From contig JBIOYQ010000104.1 of NCBI GenBank assembly GCA_044870295.1, forward strand, positions 1 to 13,199: a stretch of DNA of 13,199 nt. The letters run 5' to 3'. Numbering within the stretch: position 1 is the first letter of the stretch; the number at the start of each line of letters is the position of its first letter. Below the pieces are notes generated by a model that was not told where the DNA came from, ran no database searches, and saw only the letters and a program-made list of their open reading frames with translations. This document shows positions 7,634 through 13,199 of this stretch, one piece after another. The stretch comes from AC-52 sp044870295 (GTDB lineage: Bacteria; Actinomycetota; UBA4738). The position numbers and the translations under genes are program-made.

Positions 7634-9628
7634 GTGGAACAATGGTGGGACCGACCGAGAGAAGCGCGCGTGGCTGCGGATCTTCAGAAGGAGCCGCTTT
7701 CAAAGGCACGGGAGGCCTTCGCTCGCCACGCCTGGATCGAGGCCTTCGACCATTTCGTTGCGGCTGATGCCCGTGGGTTGCTCGCGGCCCATGACCTCGA
7801 GGCGATGGGAGAGTCCGCGTGGTGGACCGGTCGGCACGAGGCCTGCATCGCGGCCAACGAGCGCGCCTTCGCTGCGTACGTAGAAGCCGAGAACCCGCCC
7901 CAGGCCACGATGGTGGCCCTGGCCCTCATGGTGAACCACGCCGAGGCGGGTGCCAAATCCGTCGCGGGCGGGTGGCTCAAGCGGGCAATCCGACTGCTGG
8001 AGAACGAGCCCGATTGCCCGGAGAAGGGCCACTTGGAACTTCGCCTGGGCATCCGAGCCCACGGCAAGGGAAAGCTTGACGAGGCCTTGGAGCATCACGC
8101 TCGTGCCCTTGACATGGGGATGCGGTTCGGCGACCACGACCTCCAGGGTTTGGCCCTCTGCTGGCAGGGCAAAGCGCTGCTCTTGAAGGGGCAGGTGGAC
8201 GAGGGGATGTCGCTCCTCGAGGAGGCAACCGCGGCAGCGGTTGGCGGCGAGCTGAGCCCGAGGGCGACGGGCGTCATCTACTGCATGATGATCGCCACCT
8301 GCCAGCAACTCGCCGACTACAGCCGCGCCGGTGAATGGACGGAGGCCGCGAGGCGGTGGTGTGACCGGCAGGCTATCTCCGGCTTTCCCGGCATCTGCCG
8401 CGTCCACCGGGCGGAGATCATCCGGCTCAGGGGCCGCTGGGAGGAGGCCGAGCTGGAGGCTCGGCGCGCCCACGAGGAGCTTCGGGATTTCGATGTCGCG
8501 GTCGCGGGCGAGGCGATGTACGAGATCGGCGAGGTTCGTCTTCGGATGGGGGATCTGGACGGTGCCGAGCAGGCGTTCAGGCAGGCCCATGAGCTCGGGG
8601 ACCCGGCCCAACCCGGGCTGGCGTTGCTCAGCCTGGAGCGTGGAGACGCCGATACGGCGGCGGGCCTCATGGCGGCCGCGCTGGCCGACGAATGGCATCC
8701 CTTGTACCGAGCGCGATACCTCCCGGTCCAGGTCGAGGCCGCCGTGGCCCGGGGCGACCTCGCCCTGGCTCGAACGGCTGCCGATCAGATGGAGAAGATC
8801 GCCGGCGACTTCCGAACGGAGGCACTGGAGGCGATCGCCGCGTTGGCTCGGGGGCACGTGCAATTCGCCGAGGGCGACCCAACCGCCGCATGCCGGTCGT
8901 TCACCCGCTCGTGGAATCTGTGGAAGGGTCTCGACGCTCCGTACGAGGCGGCCCGAGCCCGCGGCCTGATGGCGGAAGCGCAGTTTGCGAAGGGTGACAC
9001 GCCCACGGCGCTGCTCGAACTCCGCGCGGCCAAGGCGGCGTTCGACAAGCTTGGGGCCGTGCCCGAGTCTGAGCGATGCCGCCGCCTCCTACGGGCCCAC
9101 GCGGTCGAGGATCAGCCTGGGAGTACGCGGAGAGCCTTGGTGTCGTTCATGTTCACCGACATCGTGTCCTCGACGAGCCTGATCGAGGTGATTGGCGACG
9201 AGAGCTGGCGTGACCTCCAGCGCTGGCACGACCAGACGCTGCGTGGGCTGTTCGAGCAGCACGGTGGCCGGGAGGTGGACCACGCGGGCGACGGCTTCTT
9301 CGTGTCGTTCGAGGATCCGGCCGCGGCCCTCCAGTGCGCGATCGCCATCCAGCGCAAGCTGGCCGAGCATCGGCGCGTGGCGGGGTTCGCGCCACAGGTT
9401 CGTATCGGGCTGCATGCGGGAGAGGCGCTCGCGGTGGATCGGGAGTTCACGGGGCGTTCGGTGCACCAGGCCGCAAGGATCGGGGCACTGGCCCTGGGCG
9501 GCGAGATTCTGGCGACCATCGAGACGATCGAATGGGCCGGCGAGGGGATCGAGAGCTCCGACCGGCGCGATGTCTCCCTGAAGGGATTCGCCGAGGCGGT
9601 TCCGGTTGCCTCCGTTGCTTGGCGCTAG
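7634..9628 (+). CDS. TPR-repeat protein with C-terminal class III adenylate/guanylate cyclase domain
   Basis: A 664-residue soluble signalling protein. Residues 20-485 are Ala/Leu/Glu-rich helical pairs of the TPR type (for example R-A-L-D-M-G-M-R-F-G-D and G-D-L-D-G-A-E-Q-A-F), forming a protein-binding superhelix. Residues 500-664 are a class III cyclase domain starting S-F-M-F-T-D-I-V-S-S-T. Asp509 and Asp553 (H-A-G-D-G-F-F) are the two metal ligands, and Arg615 in H-Q-A-A-R-I is the transition-state arginine. Three substrate-contact positions are unusual: Asp549 where a purine-reading Lys is common, Glu604 for the second base-reading residue, and His611 where Asn normally contacts the ribose. 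The domain may therefore have altered nucleotide specificity or be a sensor. The GTG at 7634 is the first start after an in-frame TAA (7616); a purine-rich GCGGAG abuts it, so a slightly later GTG at codon 12 remains possible. Confidence 0.9.
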   Translation: MEQWWDRPREARVAADLQKEPLSKAREAFARHAWIEAFDHFVAADARGLLAAHDLEAMGESAWWTGRHEACIAANERAFAAYVEAENPPQATMVALALMVNHAEAGAKSVAGGWLKRAIRLLENEPDCPEKGHLELRLGIRAHGKGKLDEALEHHARALDMGMRFGDHDLQGLALCWQGKALLLKGQVDEGMSLLEEATAAAVGGELSPRATGVIYCMMIATCQQLADYSRAGEWTEAARRWCDRQAISGFPGICRVHRAEIIRLRGRWEEAELEARRAHEELRDFDVAVAGEAMYEIGEVRLRMGDLDGAEQAFRQAHELGDPAQPGLALLSLERGDADTAAGLMAAALADEWHPLYRARYLPVQVEAAVARGDLALARTAADQMEKIAGDFRTEALEAIAALARGHVQFAEGDPTAACRSFTRSWNLWKGLDAPYEAARARGLMAEAQFAKGDTPTALLELRAAKAAFDKLGAVPESERCRRLLRAHAVEDQPGSTRRALVSFMFTDIVSSTSLIEVIGDESWRDLQRWHDQTLRGLFEQHGGREVDHAGDGFFVSFEDPAAALQCAIAIQRKLAEHRRVAGFAPQVRIGLHAGEALAVDREFTGRSVHQAARIGALALGGEILATIETIEWAGEGIESSDRRDVSLKGFAEAVPVASVAWR

Positions 9629-9711
9629 CGACCATCCGGCGTCATCGAGCCGCTCGGTCTTCCAATGTCCGTCCTCGTTCCTCCTCGGCCGAGTTGACCC
9701 GCCGCGCCGTG

Positions 9712-9825
9712 AGCAGGACGGGTATTGAGACTGAGATCTCCAGGGACCCGATCACTGAGGCGAAGATGGTGAATCTCAGGGGGATCTCGGAGCCGATCGA
9801 GGTATCGAGGATCGACTGGCGCTGA
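9712..9825 (+). pseudogene. Remnant of a second cyclase C-terminus
   Basis: A short frame ending with TGA at 9823 reads M-V-N-L-R-G-I-S-E-P-I-E-V-S-R-I-D-W-R. This matches the typical last 20 residues of actinobacterial class III cyclases (V-x-L-K-G-I-x-E-P-V-x-V-x-x-I-D-W) and resembles the end of the intact neighbour (V-S-L-K-G-F-A-E-A-V-P-V-A-S-V-A-W-R). Upstream, the similarity fades within about 25 codons and there is no cyclase core. It is likely what remains of a tandem paralogue after deletion. Confidence 0.55.
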
Positions 9826-9919
9826 AGGCCTCCGGGGCCGATCGGTCGCCTGTCGGTCGCTCACGCCCGCCTGATCCTAACGAACGTGTAGCGGCGCGCA
9901 CGGCCCCTCGGCTTCTGGG

Positions 9920-10741
9920 CTAGGTTTCCTTGGTCCCCTCGAAGAGCGCTCGGGAGAGGAGCCCCTCCTCGATCGCGGCAATCATCGCCCGTCGGTCGGT
10001 TTGCTGTTCATCGAACAACGTGTCGCCGAGGGTACTCCTGAGGTCGCCTTCGAACTTCGAGGCGTAGCTCACCCATCGCCGAGCGGTCTCAAGGAAATCG
10101 GCGGTCACTTCAGTCTCCAGGACCTCGACGAGTCCCGCTGCCTGGAGCAGTTCGGCCTGTTCTCTGCGTGAGGCGACCGCTCTCGGTCCCAGGCGGACTG
10201 CCCGACGGTGATCCCCCTTCGACAACCCGGGTGTGGTGAAGATGGTGAAGTAGGCGATCCGGCCACCCGGCCGGAGAAGTCGCCTGCACGCTCTCAGCAC
10301 GGAGAGCTTCGCCGTCAGTCAACAGAGGACGTCTGTGTGGACGACTGCCTCGAAGCTTTCGGGCCTGATGGGCAGGCGCCGAGCGCTGGAGACAACAGCG
10401 GGCGATCGTTCGGCTAGGCCTTCGACCGCGGCTCGCTTGCGGGCGGTCGCCAAGCCTTCCTCGGGGATGTCGGTAAGGACCACTGAGCAGCCCGTGAGCT
10501 TGGCGAGATACAGCCCGGGCCAGCCTCGACCCGAGCCCACGTCCAGCAATCGATCACCCGCCCGCAGGTCGAGCCGTTGCGCCAGGAGTTCAGCCTGCTC
10601 GAGGGTGGTGTAGCCGTTCGCCCCGAAGTCACCGCCTATGACGAGCCGCTCGAGCTCTCTGGTGGCGTCGGAGGCCGGTCGCCCGTATCGCTCACGGAAC
10701 GTCGCGCCTGCGTCCACCTCGTCCCTGCTCTGCTTCGGCAC
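9920..10741 (-). CDS. Class I SAM methyltransferase, predicted selenoprotein (in-frame TGA as Sec141)
   Basis: A Rossmann-fold methyltransferase of 273 residues if TGA at 10321-10319 is read through. The SAM-binding loop is L-L-D-V-G-S-G-R-G-W-P-G-L-Y (65-78), and the acidic ribose-binding residue is Asp91 in V-V-L-T-D-I-P. Post-strand-4 sequence V-V-H-T-D-V-L-C is followed by TGA and then, in the same frame, L-T-A-K-L-S-V-L-R-A-C-R-R-L-L-R-P-G-G-R, the universal motif of this family. Only one codon is anomalous; Cys is expected there (D-V-L-C-C-L in relatives as I recall them), giving Cys140-Sec141. A SECIS-like hairpin lies 11 bases beyond the TGA. The natural stop is TAG at 9920. The GTG at 10741 is favoured by AAGGAAG upstream; GTG at 10765 is the alternative. 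It is divergent from the ArsM-like gene. If the TGA were a true stop, the product would lack its catalytic C-terminal half. The substrate is unknown. Confidence 0.8.
10290..10307 (-). promoter_or_regulatory. SECIS-like hairpin in the methyltransferase mRNA
   Basis: On the minus strand, GCTCTC (10307-10302), loop CGTGCT (10301-10296) and GAGAGC (10295-10290) form a perfect 6-bp stem. The hairpin starts 12 nt after the in-frame TGA, and the loop G-T dinucleotide is nt 19-20 after it. Bacterial SECIS elements recognised by SelB lie in the reading frame just downstream of UGA, with a conserved G/GU in the apical loop at about this distance. The stem is encoded within K-L-S-V-L-R-A, yet is perfectly paired. 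The loop matches that of the other hairpin at 11415-11433. Confidence 0.75.
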
Positions 10742-10802
10742 TCTTCCTTCCCCCCATCCGGGCACGGATTATCCTTCGTACGGACGCGACTGTGGGGGCG
10801 AC
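10742..10802. promoter_or_regulatory. Divergent 61-bp promoter region of the two methyltransferase genes
   Basis: The two TGA-containing methyltransferase genes start back to back with only 61 bases between them (or fewer if the upstream GTG at 10765 is used). Both promoters and ribosome sites must fit here or overlap the coding ends, which implies shared regulation. An AT-richer GGATTATCC patch (about 10767-10775) is the only candidate -10 region; I cannot assign it to a strand. Confidence 0.5.
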
Positions 10803-11573
10803 ATGGGCGACGTGATCGTGGACGTGGAGCAGCTTCGGGAGGAGATCAGACGCAAGTACGTCGAGGTCCTGGAGCATCCGGATGGCGAGTTCCACTTCCA
10901 CACCGGCCACCGGGCGGCCCTGAACAACGGCTACCTGGATGAGTGGCTGGAGGGGTTGCCACGGGAGTCCGTGGACTCCTACGCCGGCGTGGCCAATCCC
11001 TTCCACTGGGGTCTTCCTCAATCGGGGGAACGGGTGGTAGACGTCGGTTCTGGAGCGGGGCTCGATGCTCTCATCGCCGCTCGAGCGGTCGGCCCGGACG
11101 GGTTCGTGGTCGGCGTGGACATGACTCCCGAGATGCTGGGCCGGGCCCGGGCCGTTGCGGCCGAAGCGCGGATCACCAACGTGGAGTTCCGTCAGGGCAT
11201 CGCCGAGCGGCTACCAGTGGAGAAGGGGTGGGCGGACCTCGTCATCTCGAACGGCGTGATCAACCTCGTCCCGAACAAGCTCGGCGCGTACCGGCAGATC
11301 GCTCGCGCCCTTCGCCCCGGAGGGAAGGTCCAGGTCGCCGACATCTGTGTGGAACGACCCGTGCCGGAATCGGCCCTGCGCGACATCGACCTCTGGACGG
11401 GCTGAATCGCCGGGGCCCTGCCGTGCGCAGGGTGGACGACGATCATCGAGGGCGCGGGTCTGATCGAAGTGGAGTACGGCCCTGTCGTGGATACCTTTGG
11501 GGGGGCTGCCGGTGAGGCGAAGGCTCGAAAGTACGGGACGTACGGATATCCGATCCGCGCCCGGAAGCCGTGA
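10803..11573 (+). CDS. ArsM-like SAM methyltransferase, predicted selenoprotein (in-frame TGA as Sec201)
   Basis: A class I methyltransferase related to arsenite methyltransferases, 256 residues if TGA at 11403-11405 is decoded. An N-terminal E-F-H-F-H-T-G-H segment (29-36) precedes the SAM loop V-V-D-V-G-S-G-A-G-L-D-A-L (78-90). V-G-V-D-M-T-P-E-M (103-111) and L-V-I-S-N-G-V-I-N-L (146-155) are typical of ArsM-like enzymes. The frame reads D-I-D-L-W-T-G, TGA, I-A-G-A-L-P-C-A-G-W and continues to T-F-G-G-A-A-G-E-A-K-A-R-K-Y-G, ending R-A-R-K-P before TGA at 11571. ArsM/AS3MT proteins carry the As(III)-binding Cys in the same L-W-x-x-C-x-G-G-A-L context. A second As-binding Cys near the C-terminus is absent, so the substrate may not be arsenite; Cys208 lies seven residues from Sec201. 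A hairpin with a SECIS loop follows the TGA. The ATG at 10803 is preceded by a G-rich GGGGGCG site. Confidence 0.85.
11415..11433 (+). promoter_or_regulatory. SECIS-like hairpin in the ArsM-like mRNA
   Basis: CCCTGC (11416-11421), loop CGTGC (11422-11426) and GCAGGG (11427-11432) form a perfect 6-bp stem, extended by a G-U pair (11415/11433). It begins 10 nt after the TGA, and the loop G-T is nt 18-19 after it, nearly the same geometry as the hairpin in the divergent gene. The stems differ in sequence but both loops begin CGTGC, which points to selection on structure and loop rather than on the peptide. Confidence 0.75.
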
Positions 11574-11576
11574 ACA

Positions 11577-11596
11577 GAAGCGGCTCCTGCCGCTTC
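11577..11596 (+). terminator. Hairpin just after the ArsM-like gene, possible terminator
   Basis: GAAGCGGC and GCCGCTTC form a perfect 8-bp stem around a TCCT loop, starting 3 bases after the TGA stop. There is no T-run behind it, as is common for actinobacterial terminators, so it may end the transcript or protect its 3' end. The rest of 11597-11746 shows nothing I can name. Confidence 0.55.
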
Positions 11597-11746
11597 AGCT
11601 GGGCTTCGGGCGAACCTGAAGGGGCATCAGATGGACCGCTGACCTTGGGCAATCCCGAGGTTCGAGTAAGGATGGTTTGGTTCCTTCGTGCGTCGCCACC
11701 GAGAACGGCTTCTGACAGGAAGAAACGCGCCGCTCAACGTTCGCAG

Positions 11747-11820
11747 TGGGCCCTGAGGGATTCGAACCCCCGACGCGTGGATTAAGAGTCCACCGCTCTA
11801 ACCAACTGAGCTAAGGGCCC
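11747..11820 (-). tRNA. tRNA-Lys (anticodon CUU)
   Basis: A full cloverleaf on the minus strand: acceptor GGGCCCT/AGGGCCC, D arm GCTC...GAGC, anticodon stem GTGGA/TCCAC with loop CTCTTAA (anticodon CTT), T loop TTCGAAT and discriminator A. The 3' CCA is not encoded. It follows tRNA-His by 45 bases on the same strand and may share its transcript. Confidence 0.96.
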
Positions 11821-11865
11821 GCACGAGTATACCGACGAGCATTCGACGGCTTCGAATCGGCGCGA

Positions 11866-11942
11866 TGGGGTGACCGAGGGGACTCGAACCCCCAACCCCC
11901 AGGACCACAACCTGGTGCTCTAGCCTATTGAGCTACGGCCAC
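11866..11942 (-). tRNA. tRNA-His (anticodon GUG)
   Basis: A cloverleaf on the minus strand: acceptor GTGGCCG/CGGTCAC with one G-U pair, D arm GCTC...GAGC, anticodon stem CCAGG/CCTGG with loop TTGTGGT (anticodon GTG) and T loop TTCGAGT. The base before the acceptor is G (11943) and the discriminator is C (11869), giving the G-1:C73 pair that identifies tRNA-His. CCA is encoded at 11868-11866, unlike the neighbouring tRNA-Lys. Confidence 0.96.
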
Positions 11943-11986
11943 CACGTACGCAGGGATTCTACCAACGGCCCCGAGGCTCCTATCGG

Positions 11987-12859
11987 TCAGCAGCTGATGT
12001 CGCCGCGACTCGTGCCGTAGAAGTTGTCGAGGAAGCAGTTGGCGTTCCCTCCCTCGTTCTCGAGGTCCCAGGTGTGCCCCAGCGCGGTGTTCGATCGGAT
12101 CACGTTGTGATCCGAGAGGGGGTCCAGGTCGATGCCGGACTGTCCGTTGTCCATCACGGTGTTCAGCACGGCCCTGACGTGATCGCTGTTGGTGATCCAG
12201 ATCCCGTTCGTCGTGTTGTCGTGGACGACGTTCACTCGGAGCACGATGTGGCCGCCGGCGGAGTTCTCCACGATGATGCCGCGGACGTTCCCGAAGCTCT
12301 CGTTGCCGGACACCAGCAGGGGACCGAGCTCGGTCGAGGTGATCTGGCCGATGTAGATCCCCGCGTCCTCGAACCCCGTGGCCTTGTTGTTGATGATCCG
12401 GATCGAACCGCTGTTGAACACATTGATCCCGTACTCGGCGTTGCCGCACGTGTCCTGGACGCTGCTCTTCAAAACCCGCCCGGAGGCGGCCCCGACGAAG
12501 TTGATCTCGATGGGCGCGAAGCTGCCGCCCGCACCCACCACGGTCAACTCTTGGAGGGTTACTCCGTCGCTTCTGACTGTGAGCGTGTCGCCGTTGCAGG
12601 TTCCGTCGATGATCACCTGTCCGTCCCCGGCGGCCTGCAACGTCACGTCGTCGAGGTTCACGGTGACGTGCTCTTGATAGGTGCCGGCGTGGATGTTCAG
12701 GGTGTCGCCCGCATTGGCCTGGGCCAGCGCTTGGCCGATGGCCTGGGGGCCGGGGAAGACCTCGATGACGGCCGTTCCTGATCGAGTGGCCGCTCCGGCT
12801 GGAGCGCCCGCCAGGCAGCACGCCAAGAGGGTCGCCGCGATCGTCGCCAGTCGCCGCAC
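11987..12859 (-). CDS. Secreted right-handed parallel beta-helix protein
   Basis: A 290-residue predicted exported protein. Residues 1-23 form a signal peptide (M-R-R, hydrophobic core, A-P-A-G-A cleavage site). An L-L-A-C-C stretch at 11-15 faintly resembles a lipobox, but lies early for one. The segment A-G-D-T-L-N-I-H-A-G-T-Y-Q-E-H-V-T-V resembles the first rung of NosD/pectin-lyase-like beta-helix proteins. After it come rungs rich in N-x-x-x-N-x-x-G-I-x-V/I (for example Y-G-I-N-V-F-N-S-G-S-I-R-I-I-N-N-K-A and N-G-I-W-I-T-N-S-D-H-V-R) up to about residue 270. No catalytic set of a polysaccharide lyase is evident, so carbohydrate or surface binding is as likely as enzymatic action. The GTG at 12859 has GGAAGGAG seven bases upstream, a strong site. 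Cysteines at the C-terminus (N-C-F, I-S-C) could form a disulfide. Confidence 0.88.
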   Translation of the reverse strand: MRRLATIAATLLACCLAGAPAGAATRSGTAVIEVFPGPQAIGQALAQANAGDTLNIHAGTYQEHVTVNLDDVTLQAAGDGQVIIDGTCNGDTLTVRSDGVTLQELTVVGAGGSFAPIEINFVGAASGRVLKSSVQDTCGNAEYGINVFNSGSIRIINNKATGFEDAGIYIGQITSTELGPLLVSGNESFGNVRGIIVENSAGGHIVLRVNVVHDNTTNGIWITNSDHVRAVLNTVMDNGQSGIDLDPLSDHNVIRSNTALGHTWDLENEGGNANCFLDNFYGTSRGDISC

Positions 12860-12866
12860 CGTCGTC

Positions 12867-12874
12867 TCCTTCCG
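12867..12874 (-). promoter_or_regulatory. Ribosome binding site of the beta-helix gene
   Basis: GGAAGGAG on the minus strand stands 7 bases before the GTG at 12859, supporting this start. Confidence 0.65.
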
Positions 12875-12930
12875 CAGATGGGCCCGTGCGCGAAGCTTTC
12901 TATCAGACCGGAGCCGGTTGGACGAACTCC

Positions 12931-13199
12931 TCAGAAGTCAGGAGACACCCGCAGCACCGGCCGAGGCCTGGGCGCGCCGCAGTGGAACGGCTGGGCCCGA
13001 TCGAATTCGTCATCGCCCACGGGGGGATCGCACTGGCAGCCTGGACTGGGAGGGGTGAACCCGGTCGGGACGTCCGACCAGAGCCTGGCGAACGCCACCA
13101 GCTCCGCGGTGAGGCCCTTCGCCCCGTCCGACTGGTCCGCCGAACACCACCGATAGCTGGGCGGCCGGTCCATCAGCGACGGGTAGTCGCGATCGCTGG
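12931..13199 (-). CDS. C-terminal end of an unidentified protein (5' end outside window)
   Basis: The minus-strand frame is open from the right edge to TGA at 12931, giving 89 readable residues, beginning S-D-R-D-Y-P-S-L-M-D-R-P-P-S-Y. It contains W-C-S-A-D-Q, a helical G-L-T-A-E-L-V-A-F-A-R-L-W segment, a C-Q-C motif and a further F-H-C-G. This composition is coding-like and is maintained up to the edge, so the Met at 13173 is probably internal. I do not recognise the family. The stop is 71 bases upstream of the beta-helix start on the same strand, so the two genes may be cotranscribed. Confidence 0.55.
   Translation of the reverse strand, partial: SDRDYPSLMDRPPSYRWCSADQSDGAKGLTAELVAFARLWSDVPTGFTPPSPGCQCDPPVGDDEFDRAQPFHCGAPRPRPVLRVSPDF

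Noticed and set aside
7344..7709. 121-residue minus-strand frame between the MFS remnant and the cyclase
   Set aside because: It runs into the cyclase coding region, has no ribosome site or motif, and is low-complexity Gly/Pro/Ser/Arg; kept as non-coding.
7700..8863. 387-residue minus-strand open frame opposite the TPR region
   Set aside because: It is a shadow of the TPR-cyclase gene, with no recognisable domain and composition dictated by the opposite strand.
9920..10741. Two separate short genes (a 148-residue and a 126-residue protein) instead of one methyltransferase
   Set aside because: Both pieces are in the same frame, joined across one TGA, and together make one complete Rossmann methyltransferase; neither half is functional alone.
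9920..11573. Genome-wide reassignment of UGA (to Trp or Gly)
   Set aside because: Most genes in the window use TGA as the final stop at the expected family length, and TGG encodes Trp throughout; other genes have no internal TGA.
11747..11942. One of the two tRNA genes as tRNA-Sec
   Set aside because: Anticodons are CUU (Lys) and GUG (His); neither has the UCA anticodon, the long acceptor/T domain or the long variable arm of tRNA-Sec.

Overview
The window is high-GC bacterial DNA with GTG starts as common as ATG, strong Shine-Dalgarno sites, a TPR-adenylate cyclase of actinobacterial/Chloroflexi type and short secreted repeat proteins. An uncultured soil-type Actinomycetota or a related high-GC phylum is the best guess. 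That is inference: no marker gene fixes the taxon.

Layout. (1) 1-5838: the 3' part of a DapA-family aldolase/lyase (+) meets a minus-strand run consisting of a secreted eight-repeat beta-propeller protein, then hyuA and hyuB (hydantoinase/oxoprolinase subunits, coupled by a GTGA overlap). The hyuB tail overlaps the dapA-like gene tail to tail. (2) 5839-6537: a small zinc-ribbon protein and a small two-helix membrane protein (-), with a possible terminator behind them. (3) 6538-7633: mostly decayed DNA with a perfect inverted repeat and the C-terminal third of an MFS transporter broken by a TAG codon. (4) 7634-9825: a 664-residue TPR/class III nucleotide cyclase protein (+), then a remnant of another cyclase C-terminus. 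(5) 9920-11573: a divergent pair of class I SAM-dependent methyltransferases. (6) 11747-11942: tRNA-Lys(CUU) and tRNA-His(GUG), both minus. (7) 11987-13199: a secreted parallel beta-helix protein (-) and the C-terminal end of an unidentified protein (-).

The most interesting part is region 5. Both methyltransferase frames contain one in-frame TGA at a position where I expect cysteine, and the protein remains recognisably homologous on both sides. Immediately downstream of each TGA lies a perfect 6-bp hairpin whose loop begins CGTGC, with the loop GT 18-20 nt after the TGA. This is the geometry of a bacterial SECIS element. The simplest reading is two divergently transcribed selenoproteins sharing a 61-bp promoter region. 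In the ArsM-like protein the selenocysteine (Sec201) sits in a D-L-W-T-G-U-I-A-G-A-L context, equivalent to the catalytic As(III)-binding cysteine of arsenite methyltransferases. In the other protein it forms a Cys140-Sec141 pair. UGA is not generally reassigned, because most other genes here end in TGA and use TGG for Trp. The selenocysteine machinery (selA, selB, selC, selD) is not in the window and would have to be elsewhere in the genome.
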